From Halieaceae bacterium (GTDB lineage: Bacteria; Pseudomonadota; Gammaproteobacteria; Pseudomonadales; Halieaceae), in assembly GCA_011523115.1 (NCBI GenBank), contig WTHO01000183.1:10169-17050 (forward strand): a DNA stretch of 6,882 nucleotides, read 5' to 3'. A program made the translations under genes and the position numbers. Under the pieces are notes generated by a model that saw only the letters and a list, made by a program, of their open reading frames with translations, searched no databases and had not been told where the DNA came from. Position 1 is the stretch's first letter. Each line of letters begins with the position of its first letter. Of the stretch, positions 1 to 5,256 are shown piece by piece.

Positions 1-264
1 GGCAAGCTGGTCGGGGCGCCCAAGATGCAGGCAATGTCTTCGTACCTGATGGACCTGTTGGAAGCCAGCGGTGCGATTACAGATGAGTCTTTGGCAACCG
101 AGGCGGGCATTATTCAGCGCGCCTACATGGGCGCCCCGGGACTTCGCATCGCCGGGGGCACCGACGAAATCATGGCCAATATCATTGCCGAGCGTGTTTT
201 GGGCTTGCCTCAGGAGCCTCGACTCGACAAGGGAATCCCCTTTAACGAGGTGCCTACAGGGTAA
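1..264 (+). CDS. Acyl-CoA dehydrogenase, C-terminal fragment (5' end outside window)
   Basis: The reading frame is open from base 1 and stops at TAA 262-264, giving 87 visible residues. The segment carries AYMGAPGLRIAGGTDEIMAN followed by IIAERVLGLP, the usual C-terminal signature of the acyl-CoA dehydrogenase family (GGTxEIxxxxIAxxxLG), in the C-terminal helical domain near the FAD and tetramer contacts. Family members are cytoplasmic FAD enzymes that oxidise acyl-CoA thioesters to 2,3-enoyl-CoA and pass electrons to ETF. The catalytic glutamate and substrate pocket lie upstream, so chain-length preference cannot be judged. The next gene starts 45 bases downstream on the same strand. No terminator hairpin is seen in that gap, so read-through is possible. 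The family call is firm; the specific substrate is unknown. Confidence 0.88.
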   Translation, partial: GKLVGAPKMQAMSSYLMDLLEASGAITDESLATEAGIIQRAYMGAPGLRIAGGTDEIMANIIAERVLGLPQEPRLDKGIPFNEVPTG

Positions 265-309
265 TTAAGTCCCGTTGAGTGGCGGCGCAGGGACGCGCAG
301 ACTAGTGCC

Positions 310-1425
310 ATGAGTCAGGAGACCCCCACCGACTTACCAGAGATGCCAAGCACAGCACCACCCGGTGCTGAAGGCAGCACGGCACTGAGTTTGTCTGAGG
401 TTGACCAGCGTTCAGCCTCGCGAATGTTGAGAGTGTTGGTGATCTTTGGCTGGGGGATGTCCGCGGCAGTGGTCGTGTCTGCCCTACTTGGTTTTGGTAC
501 CCCGCTGTCCAATACGCTGGCCTTCTGCTGGTTTGCGGCGCTGACGCTACTGTTACTCCTGTGGTCAAAACTGACGTTGCAATGGCACCGGGGCGTGGCG
601 CTCGCCATGCTGTGTTTGGTCATTGCCAGATGGGCCGTCGCCTGGCTTTATGCCGACGCCGCAGATGCGATGGTTGGCGTGGTGACTGGTCTGCTATACG
701 CCCCGCTTCTTGTCGCGGTTACGACGCTCATTTGGGACCGGGTCAGCCCATATATTGGTGTGAGTACCGGGCTGATCATGGGCGTTATCGCCTTCATGGG
801 GAGCGCCAGAGAGGCGCTGTCCAGCGTTCACCTCAACGATTGGCGCATCGCCCCATTAATCTTGTGTGTCTACGGACTCTTTTCCTGGTTACTCAGAATA
901 TGGGTGCAGGAACGGGATGCCTTACGGCAGACCACTGAACGCGCAGAGCGCCTGCGAAAGGCGGCCAATACGGATACGCTCACGGGCATCGCTAACCGCC
1001 GCGTTGCCGAGCGCACTCTTGGCGTGTTCGCCGCGGGCCAACGACGATACGCGGTGATGATGATTGATATTGATCACTTTAAGTCGGTGAATGACCAGCA
1101 CGGTCACGATACGGGTGATCGTATTCTCCAGTGCATTGCCGAAGCTTTACAGGGTCGAATGCGGGTGCAGGACACCGTTGCACGCTGGGGTGGCGAGGAG
1201 TTTTTGGTCATTGTAGAGAGCGTGACACGCGACGAGGCCGCATCGATTGCCGAGTCCCTGCGAGCGCTGGTAGAGCAGGGCACCGCGGCGATCCTCAAGA
1301 CAACGATCAGCATTGGTGTGGCGCACAGTGATGTAGGGCAGGGTGTTGATCACATTCTCAAACGCGCCGACGAGGGTTTATATGCCGCGAAAAACTCAGG
1401 CCGCAACAAGGTCGTCACCGTGTAA
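310..1425 (+). CDS. Membrane-bound diguanylate cyclase (GGDEF domain)
   Basis: This 371-residue protein has a short polar N-terminus (1-38), then about six hydrophobic segments (roughly 42-61, 68-86, 94-114, 119-140, 149-165 and 178-196). A charged linker helix (199-220) leads into a C-terminal GGDEF domain. The domain opens with DTLTGIANRR (222-231) and has the metal-binding strand MIDIDHFKSVND (251-262). The active site GGEEF is at 294-298 and an RxxD inhibitory site (RVQD, 285-288) lies exactly five residues before it. The protein should therefore make cyclic di-GMP from two GTP and be subject to product inhibition. The membrane part is a presumed sensor of unknown ligand, and I do not assign it to a named MASE family. 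The start has no good ribosome binding site (AGGGA at 289-293 is 16 bases away), so a start at Met12 is possible. The 3' end overlaps the convergent acetyltransferase gene by 11 bases. Confidence 0.93.
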   Translation: MSQETPTDLPEMPSTAPPGAEGSTALSLSEVDQRSASRMLRVLVIFGWGMSAAVVVSALLGFGTPLSNTLAFCWFAALTLLLLLWSKLTLQWHRGVALAMLCLVIARWAVAWLYADAADAMVGVVTGLLYAPLLVAVTTLIWDRVSPYIGVSTGLIMGVIAFMGSAREALSSVHLNDWRIAPLILCVYGLFSWLLRIWVQERDALRQTTERAERLRKAANTDTLTGIANRRVAERTLGVFAAGQRRYAVMMIDIDHFKSVNDQHGHDTGDRILQCIAEALQGRMRVQDTVARWGGEEFLVIVESVTRDEAASIAESLRALVEQGTAAILKTTISIGVAHSDVGQGVDHILKRADEGLYAAKNSGRNKVVTV

Positions 1426-1897
1426 TGCTGATGGCGCTGTGGTCGCTGAGATCGAGGCTGAACTTCAGGAAAACCTCGTCGACCTCGTAGCCTAAGCCAC
1501 GGTAAAGCGACTGACCCGGCCTATTGTCTCGTGCGGTTTCCAAGTCGATTCGCGCAGCACCCTCGGTTGTGGCCCAATCGCTGGCGGCGTTCATCAGCGA
1601 TCTTGCGACGCCACGCCGTCGCGCAGCCTCGGCAACGAAGAGGTCGTAAAGCACAAAGTATTTCACCAGGTCCACCGAGCACAGTGCCGGGTAAAGCTGG
1701 GTGAAACCCAGTAGCTCGAGGCCGGTATCGGCGACAAATATCGTCGAGCGACCCTCCGCTAGATTGATCGTCAGCCAGCGTTTCGCGGCATCGTAATCTG
1801 GGGGGCAATCATAGAACTGGCGGTAGTGATCGAAGAGTTCTGCTAAGCGCTCAATATCATCGGGGCGAGCTAAACGAACGGTCAGGTCGGGTGTCAT
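1415..1897 (-). CDS. GNAT family N-acetyltransferase
   Basis: This 160-residue cytoplasmic protein has a GNAT fold pattern. The N-terminal strand VRLARPDDIERLAELF is at 7-22, central strands span about 52-90, and the acetyl-CoA binding motif A reads LFVAEAARRRGVARSLM with RRRGVA at 93-98. The motif B region follows (IDLETARDN, then SLYRGLGYEV), where the Tyr in LYRGLGY is typical of the catalytic or CoA-contact position. Such enzymes transfer an acetyl group from acetyl-CoA to an amine; the acceptor cannot be read from sequence. The frame stays open up to an ATG at 1996, but the ATG at 1897 is preferred. It has an AGGA eight bases upstream, and homology-like sequence begins right after it, whereas the 33 extra residues are basic and low in fold signal. 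It is convergent with the GGDEF gene and divergent from the desaturase gene. Confidence 0.85.
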   Translation of the reverse strand: MTPDLTVRLARPDDIERLAELFDHYRQFYDCPPDYDAAKRWLTINLAEGRSTIFVADTGLELLGFTQLYPALCSVDLVKYFVLYDLFVAEAARRRGVARSLMNAASDWATTEGAARIDLETARDNRPGQSLYRGLGYEVDEVFLKFSLDLSDHSAISITR

Positions 1898-1905
1898 GGT
1901 CAGGA

Positions 1906-1909
1906 TCCT
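1906..1909 (-). promoter_or_regulatory. Ribosome binding site deciding the GNAT start
   Basis: On the minus strand AGGA sits eight bases before the ATG at 1897. The upstream ATG at 1996 has no comparable site, which supports the 160-residue form of the acetyltransferase. Confidence 0.6.
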
Positions 1910-1944
1910 GTTGCTGTTCCGCGATCGAGTCAGCGGCATGTTTT

Positions 1945-1970
1945 CAGGCATGGCCGCGCGCCGATGCCTG
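1945..1970. repeat. Inverted repeat / strong hairpin between divergent genes
   Basis: CAGGCAT (1945-1951) and ATGCCTG (1964-1970) are perfect inverted arms. Inside them GGC (1952-1954) pairs with GCC (1960-1962) around a five-base loop with one bulged G, giving about ten base pairs. It lies 48 bases upstream of the preferred GNAT start, in the 229-base divergent gap before the desaturase gene. No clean T-run follows on either strand, so it is not a convincing terminator. It could be an operator or a 5' leader structure. The rest of this gap shows no promoter I would defend. Confidence 0.45.
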
Positions 1971-2126
1971 CTACGTTTCTTAGCATAATGTGACACGCCG
2001 CTTGCGCTGTCATCTTTTGCACCGGCATCGAGGGCTTTAAGGGGGCAATCGCGCTAGTGTTAGGGGCGGAAGCGAAGTCCCGACGGCTATGCAACGCCGG
2101 GTGAGGCGCAGTACCCAGAGGTCGAG

Positions 2127-2972
2127 ATGGTCACAAACGAGCAACAGGCGCAGCAGGTCGTTATAGGTCACATTGGCGGGTTTGCCTGGCCGACAGCCAC
2201 ACTGTTGGTGAGTTGCGTCATGATTTATCTCGCCTGCGTAGCGCACCTGCTGACTGACCCTGCATTCTCCTGGTGGGCCCTGGCGGGGATCGGCTTTTGC
2301 ACCTATGCCATCTACACCCCGTTACACGAAGCGGTGCACGGTGCGGTGACCGGGATGAGTCTGGAGCGGCGCTGGATTAACGAGTGGACAGGCTATATCG
2401 CCGCACACTTTCTGGGTATCTCCTTCACAGCCCATCGTCGTTCTCATTTGAAACATCACCGCTCGACAAACCACCCGGTCGAAGATCCCGATATGGATTT
2501 GTCTGCCGACAGTGGTTTTCAGCTGGTGCTCGCGTGGCTAAAAGGTGTCCCAAAGGAATGGCTTTTTGCGCTGTCTTTTGAGCACTTCACGGACGCTGAA
2601 AAGGCGTCGGTCAGACGCGAGTACGGGGCGATTATCCTCACCCGTTTGCTACTGCTTGTTTTGTGCGCAGATCTTGGGACAACGCTGGCTACGCTGCTCT
2701 GCGGCCAGCTGATTGGCAACGCGGTGCTGGTCACGCTGTTCGCATGGTCAGTCCATCACCCCCATACCGAGCAGGAGCGCATGAAGACCACCACGGTTTA
2801 TCAGGCCCGCAGCGGTTTGGATACCGCGATGACGCTGATCTGGGGGTACCAGAACTATCATGCGATTCACCATCTGTATCCAAAGGTGCCGTTTTTTCGT
2901 TATCGCGCGCTTTACCGCACCTTGGAGCCTTATCTTCTCGAAAGCGGAGTGCCGGTAAAACGCATTGTGTGA
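2127..2972 (+). CDS. Membrane fatty acid desaturase-superfamily protein
   Basis: This 281-residue integral membrane protein carries the histidine boxes of the di-iron desaturase/hydroxylase superfamily (FA_desaturase type). Box 1 is HEAVH at 67-71, box 2 HRRSHLKHH at 103-111, and box 3 HAIHH at 245-249, followed by LYPKVPFFRY. An extra cluster, HHPH (210-213), lies before box 3. Hydrophobic stretches at about 22-42, 48-66, 87-98, 167-182 and 188-206 fit the usual hairpins that leave the boxes on the cytoplasmic face. Members use O2 and electrons to desaturate or hydroxylate acyl chains or carotenoids. The HHLxPxxPFFRY ending is also seen in carotenoid-modifying branches, so the substrate is open. 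The start is backed by AGAGG at 2117-2121, five bases before the ATG. The gene stands alone, with possible terminators in the gap that follows. Confidence 0.88.
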   Translation: MVTNEQQAQQVVIGHIGGFAWPTATLLVSCVMIYLACVAHLLTDPAFSWWALAGIGFCTYAIYTPLHEAVHGAVTGMSLERRWINEWTGYIAAHFLGISFTAHRRSHLKHHRSTNHPVEDPDMDLSADSGFQLVLAWLKGVPKEWLFALSFEHFTDAEKASVRREYGAIILTRLLLLVLCADLGTTLATLLCGQLIGNAVLVTLFAWSVHHPHTEQERMKTTTVYQARSGLDTAMTLIWGYQNYHAIHHLYPKVPFFRYRALYRTLEPYLLESGVPVKRIV

Positions 2973-3087
2973 TGGTGCGATGAAAGACCAGTCGACTACC
3001 TCAGGCACGCTATTCCGCTCGGTCAGCAACCCCTCTTAATCTTCTCCAAGCTTATTGGTCTGATCACCGCGTTCAGCAGGCGAGTGC

Positions 3088-3121
3088 GTAGCATCGGTCG
3101 ACCATGCCCACGCTACTTTTT
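3088..3121 (+). terminator. Possible terminator downstream of the desaturase gene
   Basis: GTAGC (3088-3092) pairs with GCTAC (3112-3116), directly followed by five T (3117-3121). The interior contains the palindrome GGTCGACC (3096-3103), flanked by AT pairs that can extend the structure. The internal loop is asymmetric and the stem imperfect, and it lies 116 bases past the stop codon, so the call is tentative. Confidence 0.4.
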
Positions 3122-3124
3122 GAC

Positions 3125-3152
3125 AAGGGGCCTTTGTGAATGGCGCCTTTTT
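3125..3152 (+). terminator. Possible intrinsic terminator hairpin
   Basis: AAGGGGCC (3125-3132) pairs with GGCGCCTT (3142-3149) at seven of eight positions (one G-G mismatch) around a nine-base loop. The T-run continues to 3152. An alternative, mutually exclusive stem uses GGCG (3142-3145) with CGCC (3161-3164), followed by TTTT. It would insulate the exported-protein genes from desaturase transcription. Confidence 0.45.
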
Positions 3153-3166
3153 GTGAATGACGCCTT
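3133..3166 (+). repeat. 17-base tandem direct repeat, two copies
   Basis: TTTGTGAATGGCGCCTT (3133-3149) is followed immediately by TTTGTGAATGACGCCTT (3150-3166). The copies are identical at 16 of 17 positions, differing at G3143 versus A3160. The repeat lies about 115-150 bases before the start at 3281 and overlaps the hairpin at 3125-3152. It could be a tandem operator or the product of slippage within a terminator region. Confidence 0.7.
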
Positions 3167-3268
3167 TTCCCCGTAATCCTTTTTTTTGTCGTGATACATT
3201 GCAGGGGCCACCTTGCCAAAACGCTGACCTGCGAAAGTGGGGTGAAAACAAAAACAGTCGATCAAAAA

Positions 3269-3274
3269 AGGGGA
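3269..3274 (+). promoter_or_regulatory. Ribosome binding site deciding the start at 3281
   Basis: AGGGGA ends six bases before the ATG at 3281. An upstream in-frame ATG at 3191 would add 30 residues ahead of the signal peptide and lacks a similar site, so 3281 is taken as the start. Confidence 0.65.
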
Positions 3275-3280
3275 AACAGA

Positions 3281-3985
3281 ATGAAAGTAATGATCCGTGC
3301 GCTCGTGCTCTGCTGCCTTGCTGGCTTTACCAGTATGGCGTTTGCCGAGCGGCTTGAAGTATTCCGTTGGCAGGCCAATTCTTCTTCGCCTGAGGGTTTA
3401 GTGCAGGGCATGATGGCTGCCGCAAAAATCCATGAAAAGTACGGTGCTGCGGTGGGTATCTACCGCTTGGACGTCGGCAGCGCCGGGTACCCCACCTTTG
3501 ACTACGTTTTGCGCTGGGACTCAGGTGAGGACTGGGCGAAAACCAAGGAAAGTAACTTTAATGAGGAATGGCAGGCATTCTGGGCGCAGGCATCTCAGTC
3601 GCCCTCGGGCACTATGCTGATGTCGCTGGAGGGCCTCAACTGGAACGACTCAGCCAAGGCGGCTGACTTTGCCAATGATGGGCCTTACCGGGTTTACGTA
3701 TGGCAGCCCAATCCGGGAAAGTCCGCAGCGGTTTATGCGGCCTTTACTGAGGCGGCCAAAATGCATGCCGCGATGGGTGCCAAGGTGAACATCTATCAGG
3801 AAGGTGTGGGTGGCACCGGCAAGGTGCACTACGTGCTGACTTTTGACGATTGGGCGGGTATGGCCGATTTTGGCGACAAAGTGAGCGCCAGTGAGGAGTT
3901 CCGTTTTCTTCAGGCGGCATTTGCCGACGCAGCGACGCCAATCGGATCAGTCCAGGGCGAGCCGCTATACTATACCGGCCGCTGA
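3281..3985 (+). CDS. Exported protein with two tandem NIPSNAP/ABM-like alpha-beta modules
   Basis: This 234-residue protein has a clear Sec signal peptide (basic start, hydrophobic 5-18, AFA cleavage after residue 22) and no lipobox, so it should be periplasmic or secreted. The mature part is an internal duplication. WQ 30-31 matches WQ 141-142, AAKIH 47-51 matches AAKMH 158-162, and GAAVGIY 55-61 matches GAKVNIY 166-172. Likewise YVL 75-77 matches YVL 184-186, and EEWQAF 95-100 matches EEFRFL 205-210. Each copy, with a strand, a helix, strands and a second helix over about 80-100 residues, resembles a dimeric alpha-beta barrel fold such as NIPSNAP or ABM. Two copies in one chain could form the barrel intramolecularly. 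The repeated histidines H51 and H162 are candidates for ligand contact. No cysteine remains after cleavage. It is the first of three consecutive exported-protein genes. The fold is inferred and the function unknown. Confidence 0.8.
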   Translation: MKVMIRALVLCCLAGFTSMAFAERLEVFRWQANSSSPEGLVQGMMAAAKIHEKYGAAVGIYRLDVGSAGYPTFDYVLRWDSGEDWAKTKESNFNEEWQAFWAQASQSPSGTMLMSLEGLNWNDSAKAADFANDGPYRVYVWQPNPGKSAAVYAAFTEAAKMHAAMGAKVNIYQEGVGGTGKVHYVLTFDDWAGMADFGDKVSASEEFRFLQAAFADAATPIGSVQGEPLYYTGR

Positions 3986-3999
3986 AGACCTCTTGATAA

Positions 4000-4030
4000 G
4001 TGCGCCCCTTTTATGGGGCACGAGTTTTTT
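4000..4030 (+). terminator. Possible intrinsic terminator or attenuator between exported-protein genes
   Basis: GCCCC (4004-4008) and GGGGC (4015-4019) form a perfect five-pair stem around TTTTAT. Outer GTG/CAC pairing (4000-4002 with 4019-4021) is an alternative register that bulges two bases. Six T follow at 4025-4030, four or more bases after the stem. It lies 14 bases past the stop of the first exported gene and ends 13 bases before the ribosome binding site of the next. It may therefore lower or condition expression of the AhpD-like gene. The stem is short. Confidence 0.5.
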
Positions 4031-4043
4031 CGTTCGCCAAAAA

Positions 4044-4049
4044 AAGGAG
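4044..4049 (+). promoter_or_regulatory. Ribosome binding site deciding the start at 4057
   Basis: AAGGAG sits seven bases before the ATG at 4057. An in-frame ATG at 4000 would place 19 polar residues before the signal peptide and would have to be translated through the hairpin at 4000-4021, so 4057 is preferred. Confidence 0.75.
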
Positions 4050-4056
4050 AAATCCG

Positions 4057-4449
4057 ATGAGATTTTTGATGGTTTTTTGTTTGCTGTTCATGGGGTCCCA
4101 GGCCTTTGCCGAGGACGCCATGCGCGATGTGAAAACCGCGAACCCGTTTATTCTCTTGCACCCTGAGTCGCAGCAGGCGGCTGCCGAGGCGTATTACGCC
4201 GCGGTGGAGAAAAACGTGTTCAACGGAGCAATTCCGCTCAAGCATGCGCAGTTGGCGGCGATATCGGCCTCGGTTGCCATGAAGTGTGTGTACTGCATAC
4301 CCGCCCACACTGCATTTGCGCGTGCGGCCGGTGCCACCGAGGAAGAGATTAAAACGGCGGTGGCGATCGCGGCAGATGTTGCGCTGAATAGTTCCATGCT
4401 TTACGGCAACCAGTTCGACATGGAAACCTTTATGAAAATGTTTGAGTGA
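4057..4449 (+). CDS. Exported AhpD-like / carboxymuconolactone decarboxylase family protein
   Basis: This 130-residue protein begins with a short Sec signal peptide (hydrophobic 3-13, cleavage predicted after AFA at residue 18). The body matches the all-helical AhpD/CMD family. The helix LKHAQLAAISASVAMK (61-76) leads into CVYCIPAH, giving the CxxCxxxH centre C77, C80 and H84. AFARAAGATEEEIKTAVAIA then follows, a hallmark of the family. In AhpD this centre works as a disulfide reductase or peroxidase with a helical trimer or hexamer. The conserved Glu-His relay residues beyond H84 were not assessed. Family members are normally cytoplasmic, so export is the odd point: in the periplasm the cysteine pair would need a reducing partner or work as an oxidant. 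It sits 71 bases after the first exported gene and 87 bases before the third. Confidence 0.85.
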   Translation: MRFLMVFCLLFMGSQAFAEDAMRDVKTANPFILLHPESQQAAAEAYYAAVEKNVFNGAIPLKHAQLAAISASVAMKCVYCIPAHTAFARAAGATEEEIKTAVAIAADVALNSSMLYGNQFDMETFMKMFE

Positions 4450-4454
4450 GGGCA

Positions 4455-4468
4455 GAGCGATAGCGCTC
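4455..4468 (+). repeat. Small intercistronic hairpin
   Basis: GAGCG (4455-4459) and CGCTC (4464-4468) form a five-pair stem with a four-base loop, six bases after the AhpD-like stop codon. No T-run follows, so it is more likely an mRNA 3' stabilising or processing structure than a terminator, if it is functional at all. The remaining gap to 4536 shows no other clear element besides AAGGAG at 4525-4530. Confidence 0.3.
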
Positions 4469-4536
4469 AGCAGGCACGCCCGAGCTTTAATTGCGAAGCC
4501 TCGATAAATCGTTAGGAGAGCAAGAAGGAGAACAAG

Positions 4537-5256
4537 ATGCACAAAGAGACGAAAGATAGGAGCGTGGGTATCGCCGTCGGGCTGATGCTGACAATGATTG
4601 CTGGTCAGGCCTTGGCGCGGCCTGCCATGACGGTGCTGACGATTAACACCAAGAACCCGATGTCTTATATGCAGTGGGTCAAGGATAGCGGTGCGGTGAT
4701 CGGTGAATCCATTGACGCGGCGGTGGGTGGCGTGTGTCTGCCCTCTGCCGGCTACTACGGCCCGGGTGAAATTTACTATTGGCACCTCTTTGCTGATCAC
4801 GCCACCGCGATGGGGGCTGAGCAGTACAACCCCACGGTGATGGGGGAACTCAAAAAGCTCAAAGCTGAGCGAGTGGTCTCCCGTGGGGATGCTTATAGTG
4901 TGCTGATGGTAGAGCCCGGCGACTATGAGGTGGGCGAAACCTTCTCCAATTGGAATATCGTTGTCTCTACTCGGGATCCCGCCAAGTACGTGAGTGAAGT
5001 CAAACGCATGTCAGCCGCCGCCGATGAAAACGGTTTTTCTGATATCAGCTTCACTATTTATCAGTACTTGACGGGGGAGAACGCCGGCAAGTTGATGGCT
5101 GTGATTCAGGCCCCCAATGGCAATCGCCTGGGCGCGATGTTGGACGCGCTTGAGACGGAGTGGGCCTCGAGGATTCTGGGAGATATGGCGAAGATTCGCC
5201 GTTACGATCACGGCTTCACCATGAATTGTGAGGTGGTGCACGCCGCGGCAAGTTAA
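4537..5256 (+). CDS. Exported protein of two divergent alpha-beta modules, unknown function
   Basis: This 239-residue protein has a signal peptide with a polar, charged first nine residues, a hydrophobic core at 10-22 and cleavage after ALA at 27. AAGGAG lies six bases before the ATG. The mature chain appears to be two related halves. The first opens MTVLTINTKNPMSYMQWV (31-48) and the second NWNIVVSTRDPAKYVSEV (138-155), sharing a strand-T(K/R)xPxxY-helix pattern. The second half contains IYQ 174-176 and GK 184-185, and the first duplicated exported protein in this window has the same arrangement (IYQ 171-173, GK 180-181). This suggests a common dimeric alpha-beta barrel-like fold. Cysteines C67 and C231 are the only two in the mature protein and could form a disulfide. 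It is third in the run of exported genes. Its stop overlaps the convergent downstream gene by four bases. I do not recognise a named family. Confidence 0.78.
   Translation: MHKETKDRSVGIAVGLMLTMIAGQALARPAMTVLTINTKNPMSYMQWVKDSGAVIGESIDAAVGGVCLPSAGYYGPGEIYYWHLFADHATAMGAEQYNPTVMGELKKLKAERVVSRGDAYSVLMVEPGDYEVGETFSNWNIVVSTRDPAKYVSEVKRMSAAADENGFSDISFTIYQYLTGENAGKLMAVIQAPNGNRLGAMLDALETEWASRILGDMAKIRRYDHGFTMNCEVVHAAAS

Larger units (their letters stand above)
2973..3280. other. 308-base intergenic region with hairpins and tandem repeat
   Basis: No convincing gene lies here; short frames on either strand lack ribosome binding sites and protein-like composition. The stretch holds two possible terminator hairpins (3088-3121 and 3125-3152), a 17-base tandem repeat (3133-3166) and a run of eight T at 3180-3187. 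An A-rich leader (3243-3280) contains the ribosome binding site of the next gene. A promoter for the downstream exported-protein genes is expected between about 3170 and 3260, but I found no pair of -35/-10 boxes with proper spacing. Confidence 0.6.

Noticed and set aside
561..938. Plus-strand 125-codon frame inside the GGDEF gene
   Set aside because: It is out of frame with the membrane region of a well-supported gene and has a Cys/Arg/Gly-rich composition typical of a shadow frame.
1898..1996. N-terminal extension of the acetyltransferase from an ATG at 1996
   Set aside because: The extra 33 residues are basic and not fold-like, and run through the hairpin at 1945-1970. The ATG at 1897 has a well-spaced AGGA.
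3180..3187. Run of eight T as a terminator tail
   Set aside because: No GC-rich stem lies immediately upstream; the nearest stem ends at 3164, with unrelated sequence between.
3036..3251. Minus-strand 71-codon frame in the intergenic region
   Set aside because: It lies over the tandem repeat and hairpins, has lysine/proline-rich low-complexity sequence from the repeats and no recognisable motif.
3966..3971. TATACT as a -10 box for the AhpD-like gene
   Set aside because: The hexamer is close to consensus, but no acceptable -35 hexamer lies 16-18 bases upstream, and it is inside the coding end of the previous gene.
3970..4800. Long minus-strand open frame (276 codons) opposite the AhpD-like gene
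   Set aside because: It crosses two gene boundaries and a terminator-like hairpin, is rich in Arg and His as expected for a shadow frame, and has no domain signal. The plus-strand genes have signal peptides, motifs and ribosome binding sites.
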